Positions 1 to 15,439 are shown, numbered from the stretch's first letter. The stretch: 64,000 nt of DNA from Lineus longissimus (GCF_910592395.1 NC_088321.1:12648001-12712000); one strand, 5' to 3'. Notes: generated by a model not told the origin, from the sequence alone. Program-made: numbers and translations.

Positions 1-365
1 GTTTAAAAAAACTCTACGGGGTGCATAGTAGTGTAAGCCAAAAAACTTTATTTCTAAATAAGGAAAAATAAACATTAATCGAAAAAAGCAGACGCTGCAT
101 TACGATCTCGTCTGCAGTCATCCACAGGTATCTAATATCATGTTACATTTTCGCAATCACTTGCTTTTAAATGCAAATTAAATTATATCGAATGGGATGT
201 GAAGAACAGAGGTGAGGCAACTGTCGTGTTTGCCTGCCTGCTCATTCGATCCACCTCGGACTGTCAAATTGTTATAAAAAGTATACGATTATTAAGAATC
301 GCCTCTTCTTTAATAATAAAAAAGATTTTCATTTCTTGACAAAAAAAACCTCCTGTCAATATTAC

Positions 366-4596
<4,231 letters not shown>

Positions 4597-5416
4597 CTTT
4601 AAAGTAATAAAACAAGTCTTATTTATCAGTACAACAATTAACCGCCTTCACACGACAAAACCAATCAATTGTAAATAATGATAATGAATATAGATTTTTC
4701 ATGTAAGCTTAGGTGCCGTATTTTCTTTGAATCTGTTACAATGCATTGAAAAGTTTTCCATCCATTGAAGAAATTTAACTGTGCTGTGGGCATCCTTTGG
4801 ATGGAGGGTTGTTAGGCCACACTCCCACCTCTCCTAGGTGGCTGTTACATAAAGCTAACTGGGCTAGCACGCGAGATCAAAATCTGGGTCACTACAATAA
4901 GTCAAGTTTGATAAAGTTAAATTTGATAAGGATTTCAGGATTAACTCTCCTGGTTTCAAGCAATGCATTTTAATCTATTAATAGTCCAAGGCGATCACAT
5001 GATAGTATCAAAGTCCGCCATTGGCTGCAATGGTTTTTCATAAAACACTGATGTGTATTAAACGTTAAGATTGTTATATGTCCAAGCAGCGATTCCCCGA
5101 CCATGTCCCGGGCGGCGTGACCTATATTTTAGTTCTGTCTATCAAGACAGCTTACAGCAATCATGGGACAAGTGCCAAAGTCTGATTATCTCTCACATAG
5201 TCTTATCATTTTAAACTAATATTTGAAGTGAAAATAAAAAATTTAAATTAAGTTATTTTATAATAGTGCACTATAAAAGGTATACCGTGGAGCCGCCTCA
5301 ACGCGTTTTGCATTTACTTCTCGGCCTAATCCATGGGCCTGCTTTAATTATGACCTTTTTACCATGCTGTTTGTGTCTTGCCATCCCTATCGCTTGGGCG
5401 GCCGATATAATAAAGG

Positions 5417-5612
5417 CCGGGTCTATTTGGCAAGCCGCTCGCCGAACAGGCATCTTTTTTGTCCTGTTTGGAGAGCCGCTTGCCAAACAGCACTAAAAAG
5501 CCACCCTGTTCGGCCAGCCGGGCTTGCCAAGCACGTAAAAAATCTACCCTGTTTGGCGAGCTGGAGACTTTACAACACAGCCAGAGAGTTCGGCTCTCCA
5601 TTCAGGACAAGA
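5417..5612. repeat. Palindrome-cluster repeat, copy 1
   Basis: Several forward and inverted versions of TTTGGCAAGCC alternate over about 150 bp, so the strand can form multiple small hairpins. It ends in GTTCGGCTCTCCATTCAGG. A second copy at 47955-48500 shares the leading GCCGGGTCTATTTGGCAAGC and the same end. ORFs through it (5266-5744) differ by frame and have no recognisable domain. Confidence 0.65.
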
Positions 5613-6314
5613 AAGAGAGTCCTTCGATTCAGTATTTTCATTTCATTTCATTATATTGAATATTCTTTAAAGATTATAACCACCTCGTGCAGCTTGATAA
5701 TTTGGAACATGATCGCCATTCTGATAGTCCATCGTCAATTATAATCGCCCATATTGGTACTGTTGCGCCTAACTCAGTTACTGGTTTAAGTCTGGTATAC
5801 ACTAGTAAACTGCTATGAACATTTGTTTGCAAACCACCACACACAGATTGTGCTTCAGTTTGGGTTGGACATCGACACTCTGAAACAGGCTAACATTGCT
5901 AAGTAAATGATTGTCCATTCGGTCCAGCCAGTGAATCACATGATCATAAGCTCTTCTATGATTAGCCGTCTTCGCCAGACTTCAGGAACCATGGTTTTAA
6001 AAATGAACATGTCTAAATATTTTCAAACAAGTTTGCTGCTGTTTGTTGGTGTTCGGAAACACGTCCGCATCACCAAACCTTTGCTAAACCTTTGAGGCAA
6101 ACAAGACGAAACACAAAAGTTGCCGTTGTTTGCAAAGAGAATGTTGCTAAATGTAGACGATAACAGGCTTGACTTAAAGTCGTATCCGTGATACAGCCAT
6201 ACGTCATTATAGAGATGTACACATAATGTACTCCTCCCACAATTGCTTGAGATTAGCGTATATTGATGACGCTGAAATAGCACGGGAAATAAAGTGGACA
6301 AAATGGTTGCTTAC

Positions 6315-6345
6315 CTTTGGGCGTTCTGTGACTTGAATGTGACGG
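6315..6345 (-). other. Probable 5' UTR exon of the cathepsin L gene
   Basis: On the minus strand a strong donor (CCCAAAG|GTAAGCAA) ends at 6315. The only candidate acceptor before the signal-peptide exon is TTTAAAG directly upstream of the ATG at 4596. The resulting intron is about 1.7 kb. The start of this exon is not defined; I place it about 30 nt downstream of the TATA-like stretch. Inference from splice-site and promoter spacing only. Confidence 0.45.
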
Positions 6346-6360
6346 TGACACTCATTCTAT

Positions 6361-6375
6361 CTGTATATATATCAG
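6361..6375 (-). promoter_or_regulatory. TATA-like box for the cathepsin L gene
   Basis: The minus strand reads GATATATATACAG, about 25-30 nt upstream of the inferred 5' UTR exon. Position fits a TATA box; simple AT-rich sequence could also arise by chance. Confidence 0.35.
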
Positions 6376-6689
6376 ATTATCACCGAAACCCATGACGGTC
6401 ATGTGCAGATATAACGTTAATCCCTAACACGGGACATCTGTGCTGATCCTATGATCCCCGCTGTTATCCAATCAAACCGCACATTTTGATGAGTAAACTT
6501 TTGTTTCAACTTTGTATCCGGGAAGAAAATTACAGAGAAGCTGAACAGCAACCACGGCTCGGTTCAAAACAGGTTTTGCCCCTAACGCTGGTGTTAACTT
6601 AACATGGTTAACTTGGCGTTAAGTCTATGGGCTTAACAGAAAGAGACAACGGCAAATTAAGTTAACGCCAGCGTTAGTGAGAACACTTG

Positions 6690-6761
6690 TTTTGAACATT
6701 CAGGCCCAGGGCCTTCTCCTGAATATTTTACTCCTTTAGGATGGCAAAATAATGCAATTAA
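6690..6761 (+). repeat. Partial unit of 261-bp tandem repeat (empty site)
   Basis: 3' portion of the unit, ending ...AATGCAATTAA directly followed by GAAGGTTGTGC. This uninterrupted junction is the paralogous empty site for the transposon inserted at 7023-8411. Confidence 0.8.
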
Positions 6762-7022
6762 GAAGGTTGTGCACTCTTCATCCAGCCCCACTCCCCAAAT
6801 TCTGGCCTTTTGTTTACCACCCAATAACTATTTGATTACAATGAGAGTAAACCAGTAGGCCAATGAACCTACTCCCAAACAAAAATTCGTGTTTTAAAAC
6901 AATAGGGGTATTGTGGACTTACTGGGTTTTGCGCCTGAACCCCTCATTTGTTTTAAACATCCAGGCCCAGGGCCTTCTCCTGAATCTTTTACTCCTTTAG
7001 GATGGCAAAATAATGCAATTAA
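6762..7022 (+). repeat. 261-bp tandem repeat unit, left of insertion
   Basis: Runs from GAAGGTTGTGCACTCTTCAT to GGCAAAATAATGCAATTAA. It is nearly identical to 8416-8676; both span 261 bp. The unit contains no coding signal. Confidence 0.85.
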
Positions 7023-7323
7023 AGGCCATATATCAAGGTTTTTTGCCATTTTCTGCTGTAAGACGATTTCAAAAGTGTACCTAACACTTTATACAATACA
7101 GAAAACCAAATGCAATTAGCTCCATCCATTTTGAAGATATAGCCAATTATGTGTTTGACAACTTAATTACCTAATCAGGCTAGCAACTGGCTTGTTAGAG
7201 CCAGGCGGCGGGTTCAGCAAAAACTGTGATGTAGATCAGGTTATCTGTACATGTCATGCAATCATAAAAGCAGGAGGGCCTTAATTAATTATGCACACCT
7301 GGAAGTAATGTGTTTCATTCACT

Positions 7324-7629
7324 ATGGTGTATTGTGTGGCTCCGAATTGTGTCAAGGATAGCACAAAGAACAATCGAATGACGGATGGGACCCATTTTCA
7401 TGAATTTCCAAAGCCAGTTGAACGAGAGAGGAGGAAGCTGTGGATTCGGAAGTGCAAACGTTTGGAGTGTTGGAAGCCTGGGCCTACGGCCAAACTTTGC
7501 AGTGATCACTTTATCGATACGGATTATCACATGAAGCCGGATATCTGCATCCAACTGAATATTAAATGCCACTTGTTAAAAACAGCTGTTCCAACCATGT
7601 CAATTGCATTTAATGCCCGAGGCTGCTGA
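7324..7629 (+). CDS. THAP-domain protein, 101 aa, transposon-borne
   Basis: Zinc-dependent DNA-binding THAP domain. The C2CH ligands are visible: Cys4 and Cys9 in MVYCVAPNC, then Cys59 and His62 in LCSDHF. Conserved Trp40, the proline at FHEFP and the closing AVPT motif near residue 90 are all present. It ends a few residues after AVPT, so it is a DNA-binding module without a catalytic domain. It lies between the inverted repeats of the TTAA-flanked element and probably represents the N-terminal exon of its transposase. A domesticated host gene is less likely because the ORF starts about 300 bp inside intact transposon ends. Confidence 0.8.
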   Translation: MVYCVAPNCVKDSTKNNRMTDGTHFHEFPKPVERERRKLWIRKCKRLECWKPGPTAKLCSDHFIDTDYHMKPDICIQLNIKCHLLKTAVPTMSIAFNARGC

Positions 7630-7804
7630 GGTCGGTTGTTATACATAATGTGTAGGCCCTATTGGGGCCTGTGATACCGCGTAGTGTCTTCTTGTGTTCC
7701 AGCCATAGCAAGGTGACAGCGACACAGGTCAGTGTCAGTGACAGCCACTGTCAACGACAGATTATTGTCATCTGACATCTAGGCCTATCTAACGTTGCAC
7801 GGCA

Positions 7805-8020
7805 TTATATCGTCACGTCAATATGATTGTGCATAATACCGTCACTTTTCAATAGTAGTTCAGCGTCATGACATAACTGGCGATACAACACTGACGAGGC
7901 GAAACAATATTGTGCAACATTAGTCTGTTCAAAAATCATACATGTTATGCATCTGCAACCGTCTATCAATGTCTTCTTTGCTATATCGGCAGGTCTTCCA
8001 TGCAAATTGATTAACCACAA
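7805..8020 (-). pseudogene. Degenerate Cys-rich ORF inside the Kolobok-like element
   Basis: 71-codon frame on the minus strand with GCRCITCM near the centre. The spacing is reminiscent of zinc-binding P2X7-C-like modules (CxCxxC followed by a CC pair) that are common in invertebrate repeats; the later CC pair is missing (YCFA). It follows the acidic ORF at 8176-8024, and the two could be exons of one decayed second gene. This link is inference from weak motif resemblance. Confidence 0.3.
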
Positions 8021-8023
8021 ATT

Positions 8024-8176
8024 CTAATCACTTTCGTCCGAATGATCACTCTCATTATGATCTAGTGATATTAATGGCTCGAACATGCACGGCTCAACGT
8101 TTAAATATCCTTCTGTATCGACCAAAACATCCTCAAATTCACTGCTCTCACTCTCTGAACTGTATGCGGAAGCCAT
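8024..8176 (-). CDS. Small acidic ORF, 50 aa, in the Kolobok-like element
   Basis: ATG at 8176 to TAG at 8024. The peptide is Ser/Glu/Asp-rich (SSESESSEFEDV ... HSDESD) with a central MFEPLIS. Acidic N-termini with a Y/F-x-F-E-P core precede Cys-rich P2X7-C-like domains in many invertebrate repeat proteins. It points opposite to the THAP ORF, giving the element two convergent genes. Function unknown. Confidence 0.4.
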   Translation of the reverse strand: MASAYSSESESSEFEDVLVDTEGYLNVEPCMFEPLISLDHNESDHSDESD

Positions 8177-8415
8177 CTTGCTTTATTCTGACTGACCTGA
8201 TCTACGTCATCAAAAAATCCTTAGCGGCCACATGTGGAACTAATCTAAAGTTGTGTGTGGTGGGAAATTCAAATAGTTTAAAATTGAAAATTGAAATAAC
8301 TAAATAATGACTTTATTATTAGAATTTTTTTAATGTCTGGGATCTTGTTTTTTTAACCCTCAACATATTTCATGAGTATCAAGCATGTTTTCAAACCTTG
8401 ATATATGGCCTTTAA

Positions 8416-8676
8416 GAAGGTTGTGCACTCTTCATCCAGCCCCACTCCCCAAATTCTGGCCTTTTGTTTACCACCCAATAACTATTTGATTACAATGAGA
8501 GTAAACCAGTAGGCCAATGAACCTACTCCCAAACAAAAATTCTTGTTTTAAAACAATAGGGGTATTGTGGACTTACTGGGTTTTGCGCCTGAACCCCTCA
8601 TTTGTTTTAAACATCCAGGCCCAGGGCCTTCTCCTGAATCTTTTACTCCTTTAGGATGGCAAAATAATGCAATTAA
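8416..8676 (+). repeat. 261-bp tandem repeat unit, right of insertion
   Basis: Near-identical to 6762-7022. The following bases (AAGGGTTGTGCGCTCTTCATCCAGCCCC to about 8718) start a further truncated unit. Confidence 0.85.
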
Positions 8677-8800
8677 AAGGGTTGTGCGCTCTTCATCCAG
8701 CCCCACTCCGACTCCGGGGTTGAATTAGAGCAAGAAGTGATATCTTTGACATAACTAACAAACGTTTTCATACTGATATACCACCTACACCAGCTGCACC

Positions 8801-8971
8801 AACATCTTTCGGGGACTCAAAATTGGACCTGTACATGACAGATATAAGTTGTTTCAAAAACACAATGCGGGTGTTATAAGTGACTTGGTCATTATGAAGG
8901 AAGAAAGGAACTTTGAAATTCTGGAGAAGGAAGAGATTGAGTTTATCTTGGCTGATCTGTGTGTGGGGTAG
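8801..8971 (+). pseudogene. Unidentified C-terminal coding remnant with 3' tail
   Basis: An open frame of 56 codons with no start (contains ISDLVIMKEERNF and EKEEIEFILADLCVG before TAG) shows coding-like composition. About 100 bp later comes AATAAAG and then (TAA)n at about 9090-9108. The order of frame, short 3' UTR, poly(A) signal and TAA tail suggests a retroposed 3' end. The protein family was not recognised. Confidence 0.3.
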
Positions 8972-9109
8972 GGTAAATATCAAGGTGTAAAGACAATTTT
9001 GTCTTGTTCTGTTCTCTTTTGTTGTAGCACATCACTTTGTATCTGCACTTGCACCTTTTGATTGTACTTGTTAGTACGAATAAAGAACTATAATAATAAT
9101 AATTACTTC

Positions 9110-10810
9110 AAATGAATTACTTCCAAAATAGTGCTATCAACAAACGTCTTTTCAGAATAGCATCTTCGAGAGAGTCTGAAATCCCGAGCAATGAATTGGT
9201 CAGCACGGTAGTTTATCAAAAGTAACACATTTATTCAACTTTAAATAACGGCGCATTATGATCTGGAACAAAGATAAAAGACGGGCATGACTCAGCTCAC
9301 AATACAGAACAATAAATGTCATTTAATGTCTTAACAGTTTTTTAGTGTTTAACTTACCTATCCGACATACAGGTGGAACGTACTTCACGTTATTTAGCAG
9401 CAATGCCAAGTGCAGTGCATTTTTTTGGGTCACCCGATATACGGTACTAACTTATCATAACGGTTATGATATTGAAAGCCAGGTTATCGAAGCAATGACT
9501 TTTATAAGTCAACTTTAATAAAGTATAAGGTTATTTTACGTTATGTAAAGCAAAGCAAATCATTATCAATTTTCGTTTTAATTTTTCTGAAGTAATCGGT
9601 AGATAAGTCATACCACATGATAATGTGGTGAGCTTTGTGTCAAGGTGAAAACTTAATTTTACATGAAGTGCCATAGAACTAAACATTGTTTTTAATGGCC
9701 TGGAAAAACGCATTACAGCATAAACGACTATTTGCAATGATACAGTGGCCTATCCACAGCAAAACCCTCAAAAGGGCAACACAACCTAAGTCTACAGCAG
9801 AACCTCTTCATTGAGGACATCCTTGGGAATGACAAATAATCATGTCCTGAAAAGAAAGGTGTCCTGATCATTAGAGAGGACTTATTGATTGTACTGGATC
9901 AATTTGGGACCAGAAGCAATGTCCTTGACAGAGAGGCTGTGCTGCTAACCATAGTTAACAGAGGTATACCTCTGAGAGAGATTTCACTGTATTTTTAAAA
10001 TGAGATAGTTATTTAAAAGCAATATTTTCGGATGCAACTTCCTAGCATGAAAACTAGCAGCGATAGTAAATTATTTAAAGAAATATACTGTTTTTGAAAG
10101 AATTAGCCTGAAAATAAACGCCCAACAATAAGCACAAGCACGTGAAATTAAGTGCTCAATAGCCCCCGCCCCCTTCCCCACACCAATCGACTGAGAAACA
10201 CCTCCCCCACCGACAACACACGTATATCAGTGGCTATGTCAGTGGGCTGGGAGTTGGTGTTTGTCGGCCGATGCGGGGGGGAGCACCCAAAGTCAACTGG
10301 TTGCGACGGTCAGAAATGAGCAAAGTATCAGACCCTGTCTATTGAACGTACTGCACAATTAATAACATCATGTTGGCCAGTGATCCGTATTCAAATTACT
10401 ATCTTTCCTCACTCATTCTGAGGAATCAGGGGTTCATGTTCGCTTCTGCGGCCCTGCACACAAACCCCTGAGGCATAAACCCCTCATTTAGTTCTAGCGC
10501 AAAATCAATTGCGCCGAGTCAGCAGCGTGTTTCACAGTGCCAGCCAATAACAGGTAAGGCGCTACAAGTAACTTTGACGAATCCTATCGCTTCTAGTTTT
10601 CACTGCGAAATAACATTGAACGGTGTAAAATATCATAATGGTTACACTACATTAACATCACAACACTAATGAACTGGTGTGGATCAACAGGCTTGGCGTA
10701 CTTATTGTACAAGTTTGATATACATTATACTTCAAAATCACAACACGGTGAATGAACTGTTTTGGAACTTTATAAAATCTCCCGACCCGGTGTAACGTTT
10801 TTGGTTATTC
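9110..10810. other. No gene recognised
   Basis: AT-rich non-coding sequence. I found no domain-bearing ORF, splice-supported exon, structural RNA or clear repeat boundary here. The stretch around 10160-10300 is C/G-rich low-complexity sequence. Confidence 0.5.
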
Positions 10811-10813
10811 CCC

Positions 10814-11009
10814 ATATGTGACCCGTCACAGCAAAACCAGGCGCATGTCGCTCTGAGCTTGGCAGCTTGAGACGGACTGTTTGATCAATTCTCTATTGTC
10901 TGCCTTTTGTGAAATATGAGCACATCAATTTCTTCCATTATCTCCTGGTGTCACTTTGGCTCATCTTCTGTGCGACATGCGCCTGGTTTTGCTGTGACGG
11001 GTCACATAT
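10814..11009. repeat. 196-bp MITE, TIR about 38 bp
   Basis: Termini pair almost perfectly: ATATGTGACCCGTCACAGCA on the left and its inverse ending TGACGGGTCACATAT on the right, extending through AAAACCAGGCGCATGTCGC. If the outer TA is the duplicated target, the element starts TGTGACCC and would be Tc1/mariner-like. Superfamily is not proven. Confidence 0.85.
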
Positions 11010-11715
11010 TTAGTGTTTCCACAGAGTAGGCAATTAGTGAGGCCGTAACTTTTTGATAGGGGGAACAATGACAAGCGTGTCGACCTGTCATTCAGCGTTC
11101 CCACATAATGAGGGGAAATACTCAAAAACGTTAACTCGGCCTCCTGATAAATATTACAACATTCATTTTGAACTGTATCTGGTACGGCAAAACATGATGA
11201 GTATAACATAATTATACATGAACATTCAAACACTTCAAAAAACCTATTATTCAGGATTATTCAGGCGCTTAATGCTGACGGGTCAAATTTACATTTCCGA
11301 GTAAGGAAGTCAAAGTCGAGCTCTCAGGAATGTCCGTGATGTGCATCTGGATCTTCTGCTGGTGATAAAGGATGCTGTCCTGAACATCATAGCTAAATTG
11401 CCGGTTTACATTAGGCGGGCTATTGTCATTGGCAGATCGCTTGCTCTCATCACAAGAATACCATTATCGAGGAAAACCATCCAGTATATAACCCATACGG
11501 GAAAAGAAGCTAGGTATAAGGTTAAAACCTCGCTTCCCTAGTGATTACGCTGCAGAGATATATCGAAGCAGAAATGAAAAGTAAATTAAGTTCGTGGGGG
11601 ACGATTCCGCGATGGGGACCAATGTCCGATGAGGCTTATGCCTTGAGGGTAATATGATCACCCTTGCCACAATTAGTTGCTGAAACTGAATTGAAATTGA
11701 AAATTTACCGCAAAA

Positions 11716-12118
11716 TCAAAAAAGGATTGCTCGAATGCGGTTTAAATTTTTTGTCTGAAAAGGAGGTCTCTCTAGCCCACGCCTGAAAATGGCAACAGTC
11801 TGAGCATTTTTGATATCAACAAAGAGCTTATTCCAAAGCTTATTCCAAAGCCTTGTCGCTTGGACAGGGAAGCTCCTACCACCATACGTTTCCATGCGAC
11901 GCCTTGGGATATGCAGGAAACATTTGTCCTCGGACCTCAACGATCGCCCGGGGTCGTAGGACGAAGGAAGCTCGGACATGGGAGCAGCGGCAGTTGCAAT
12001 AGTTGAATAACCGATTCCGGTGGCGTAGCGACGACATTATACATGTACAAGTCTGTTTAGTTAATCTCATTTTGAAGATGAATCTCATTTCGGACAACCT
12101 CGTCCCTTGATTTTTCAT
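11716..12118 (-). mobile_element. LINE (CR1/Jockey-like) reverse transcriptase 3' fragment
   Basis: The minus strand encodes the characteristic tail of non-LTR ORF2: YDPGRSLRSEDKCFLHIPR, then GGRSFPVQATRLWNKL, then an F-RR-LE block before the stop. A 12-bp tandem duplication produces LWNKLWNKL. Upstream codons continue in another frame, so it is frameshifted and 5' truncated. The 3' end continues into about 11671 (GAAACTGAATTGAAATTGAA). Confidence 0.75.
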
Positions 12119-12184
12119 GCATCACAACGGCATGATACCACATGGAAACTAACTTAATTCACCCGTATGTAGAATTATCATTCA

Positions 12185-12900
12185 GTGACAACATGCATGT
12201 TATATAGTTCGAAACAAAGGAAAACATATAGTATATACATGGATATCACATGGTCACCCCGGCTAATCAGATCTGCATTCTGACGGGCAACTGCCAAACC
12301 GACGATCTGCAAGCCATAATTTATATACAACCCATGGAAAATTGTCTATGAAGTCTCATAAAATCGTCTTGTGTTGCAAAAAACCATTGTATCTTGTAAT
12401 TTGAATGATTGTATTCGGATCTAGGGAAGATTTGGAATGCAATCATCCCTTAATCAGCCTATTTGATGGGATAATTTGCTAATTTAGGGTCATTCAAATG
12501 TTCGTGGATTGCGCCGATTCAAAAGTAAACAAACAGTCGTATCGATCTTTGATTGCGAGCATGCTTTTTGTCTGAATCTACCTTTATAACTGAATCAAAT
12601 GTGATGTGTGAGATGTCAATCTCTTGGTTAATATTCGGAGATCCGAATGTAGGCATTACATTTTCGTGGTCAGGCGATTTCTTGACATGTCATATAGTTC
12701 GAAACAAATGAAAACATATAGTATATACATGAATATCACAAGATCACCTAGACTAATCAGATCTGCCTTCTGACGGGCAACTGCCAAACCGACGATTTGC
12801 CAGAGCCATAATCTATGTACACCCCATGGAAAATGTTCGGAGATCCGAATGTAGGCATTACATTTTCGTGGTCAGACGATTTCTTGAGGTAGAAAGGGAT
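12185..12900. repeat. Direct-repeat block, two diverged units
   Basis: About 155 bp at 12190-12345 recur at 12688-12835 (both contain ACGGGCAACTGCCAAACCGA). A second motif (TCGGAGATCCGAATGTAGGC) occurs at about 12635 and 12837. An inverted trace of the first unit lies near 12960-12990. No coding potential is evident. Confidence 0.65.
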
Positions 12901-13364
12901 TTTCTGGTGTTCTATTGAAAAATCATCGCTGGTTGCATATAAAATATGGTATCGTCAGCTCGTCAGAATGGGAATTGCCCGTCGGTTTGGAGGTGTGAAT
13001 AGTCGGGGTGAAGATAATCTATCTAAATCACGCAATCTAATGGTAACTTTACGCCGCAGTAGATGCAAGCAGTAGTGTATTAGAAATAAAACTCATCTGG
13101 CCTAATACCCCATACATCCGTATCATCGTATCACAGAGCTCTACCTGATTCTCCCGAAATTTCACCTAATAAGACTCTGCTTGATTATGAAACCAATGCT
13201 TGCTTCACTTAGATCAGCTGAATGGAGTGCTTGATCAGTAAAATCGGACATTGATTAGCAGTTTGGTGATATCGTTCACAGCTACTTTATAATTGAAACT
13301 GTGAGTTGTGACGAAACCTGGTTATGCCCCTCCATTCCTCTCCTTACATGCCTTATGCTCAAAA

Positions 13365-13480
13365 GCCAATACTCCGGGTATCTTGCCTTTTCCTGCTCGA
13401 CGACGATGTCAAAAGTGCACCTAACAATTTACACAACACAGAATACCCCATGTAGTTTTCCCCATCAATTTCAAAGTAAG
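13365..13480 (+). repeat. Decayed left end of a Kolobok-like copy
   Basis: TCTTGCCTTTTCCTGCTCGA through CAATTTCAAAG aligns with the subterminal left part of the element at 7040-7135 (both share TCAAAAGTG then ACCTAACA then ACACAGAA/ATACAGAA). The terminal repeat itself is eroded. Confidence 0.45.
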
Positions 13481-13489
13481 AACTATTTA

Positions 13490-13784
13490 AGGTAGAAAGG
13501 GGTATTTGTAGCCCCGGTTTATTTGTAGCCTCTGCACTGTTTGATGCATGGGGATATCAACCAATATCACAGGCGGGGTCTACAATTAAACCGGTGTGAC
13601 AGCAGATATAGTCCCGCTGGAGTCATAGTCCAGTAACATTGTATTTGACCAATTAAGCAACATGATCTATTGTACCGCTAACCCTAACCAAAACATTTAG
13701 CAATGCGGGCTATTGTTACACGGACTATCAGCCCTAGGACTACTATCCCTTGCACACCTGGGCTACAAATACCCCATTCTACCT
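13490..13784. repeat. MITE of about 295 bp with 25-bp TIR
   Basis: Left end AGGTAGAAAGGGGTATTTGT pairs with the right end ACAAATACCCCATTCTACCT with one mismatch. The interior is non-coding. Confidence 0.75.
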
Positions 13785-14197
13785 AATGTGTTTGACAGCT
13801 TGAGTACAAACTGTAGCAACTGGTTCACCAATGTCAATTTGCCATGCTTCAATTTTGATCAAACTCGATTTGATGCGGAGTTTTATGTCCAGTCTTCGAG
13901 GCGTTGTACATGTCATGCAAACAAAGCACTATCTTATAACAAACATGATTATAAACAACAGCTGATCAACGCTAGCCTATCATCTATATCATTTATATAA
14001 AAGTACAAAATCAACCCCACCCAAAAAATCAAACTTTGAAGAAAAAACTTTGGAATGGTGTCATAAGATTAGAACTTCATTGTGAGAGGCACCAACGAAA
14101 GAGAACGTTGGCGCTAGATTTGAAAAACGACGCAAGGTAGCCCACAATGTGAGCAGATCATACTCCATCTGAGATCTATCTTCGGACGTCAATCACT

Positions 14198-14620
14198 AGG
14201 GGGCTCTTTCCGACTTCTGAACGGTTTCTCTAACTTTTTCCTGATTTATCCAACAAAATTCCGACATTATCCGACATTTCCCTGAAAGGTTGGATTTCTA
14301 GAAAACCTGTGAAAACTACCAGGGCCTCCTAGAAAAGGGCATTAAAGATCAAAGACATACTAAGTATATTGAATGAGTTTCATGATGTGTGAGCCAAACA
14401 TTCAAAGGGACCTAATTGAGTCAGCTAATTAGTATTCACGTTTTGGGTCACTCTGACAATTTAGTTCGCATATCATTAAATCTCTTGCCCTATTTTGGGA
14501 AGCCCTGGTATTTTTCACTCGTGTTTTAGAAATCCGACCTTTCAGAGAAACGCCGGACTTGTAGGATAAATCAGGAAAAAGTTCGAGAAACCGTTAAGAA
14601 GTCGGAAAAAGTCTCCTACC
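14198..14620. repeat. Long-inverted-repeat MITE, family A copy 2
   Basis: Same family as 724-1137: left arm TTTCCGACTTCTGAACGGTT, right arm ends AAGTCGGAAAAAGTC. Central sequence with TTAGTATTCAC is shared by both full copies. Confidence 0.8.
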
Positions 14621-15283
14621 AATGAATAGGCATTAACTGCTGCGTGTGCATATTACTATGTACACATACATCTTTACTCTGGTTGGCTTTGAAATAACGC
14701 TTCGGCGACAAATTTTGGACTTTATCAGATACATTCAGTACAGCTATGACCAGGTTTTGACAGTTCCATGCCCAGTAACTGGGGTTCAGAATACCTACAA
14801 GTGTTATTGGCGATGATGCTCAACTGGCAAATACAGTCTTGCCGCTGAGCAAACCACCCTCAGCTTCAGGTTTCATTCACTCTATCCCGCGTCATATAAA
14901 AAAATCCTGAGGAAATAAAAGCCACAGCGAACAGCGGCTGCTCCGATTATTTGACACATCCGTACGTGTGTTGTATGATTCAATGAAACCGATTTTCAAC
15001 ACGTCCATTTATAAAGTTTATGATGTGAGGTTAAGCTAAATTTACATTTATACGTTTTATAATCCGTATATCGTATGCGTTTAACGCATCCGTCCAACGA
15101 AAATTTTTCAACACATGCTTAACCATTTGCGCATTCACATATCTCCGACAACTGCATAAAACGGGTGCGTTTAAGCGCATACGTTGGTCGAATCCAACGC
15201 ATCCGTGCTATCAGGCACGTGAACGGATAGAAATTCCTTTGAAATGACGTCATTTTGGGATATACTTTCCTTGAAGTCGACCC

Positions 15284-15439
15284 ATGCCGAGGAAGACAGG
15301 GTTGAAGAAAAATTTCGTTGAGGACTTGGTGAACGCTGTCCGAGATCGTCCGTTCCTGTACAATCCGAAGTATGCTGATTACCACGATTCAAAAAAATGC
15401 TTTAATGCATGGGAATCTATAGAAAAGTTTTGCCCTTAA
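15284..15439 (+). CDS. Small ORF with start of a MADF domain, 51 aa
   Basis: ATG to TAA encodes MPRKTGLKKNF, then LVNAVRDRPFLYNPKYADY and CFNAWESI. The pattern L-x2-V-x3-P-x-L-[YW]-x5-Y...W matches the N-terminal half of MADF (Myb/SANT-like) DNA-binding domains. The frame stops before the C-terminal half, so it may be a first exon or a decayed copy. MADF proteins occur both as host regulators and as the second protein of Harbinger transposons. Neither a second exon nor transposon ends was found. Family call by motif only. Confidence 0.45.
   Translation: MPRKTGLKKNFVEDLVNAVRDRPFLYNPKYADYHDSKKCFNAWESIEKFCP

Larger units (their letters stand above)
7023..8411 (+). mobile_element. Kolobok-like DNA transposon, deleted or non-autonomous
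   Basis: 1389 bp bounded by perfect 19-bp terminal inverted repeats (AGGCCATATATCAAGGTTT) and flanked by TTAA on both sides. The neighbouring tandem unit at 6758-6761 carries a single TTAA at the same junction, so TTAA is a true target-site duplication. TTAA duplications occur in piggyBac and Kolobok; a THAP-domain ORF (7324-7629) points to Kolobok, whose transposases start with THAP domains. No DDE/RNase H-fold catalytic core is seen, so the element cannot encode a full transposase. A second, opposing acidic ORF lies at 8024-8176. Superfamily is inferred from target site plus domain. Confidence 0.8.
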
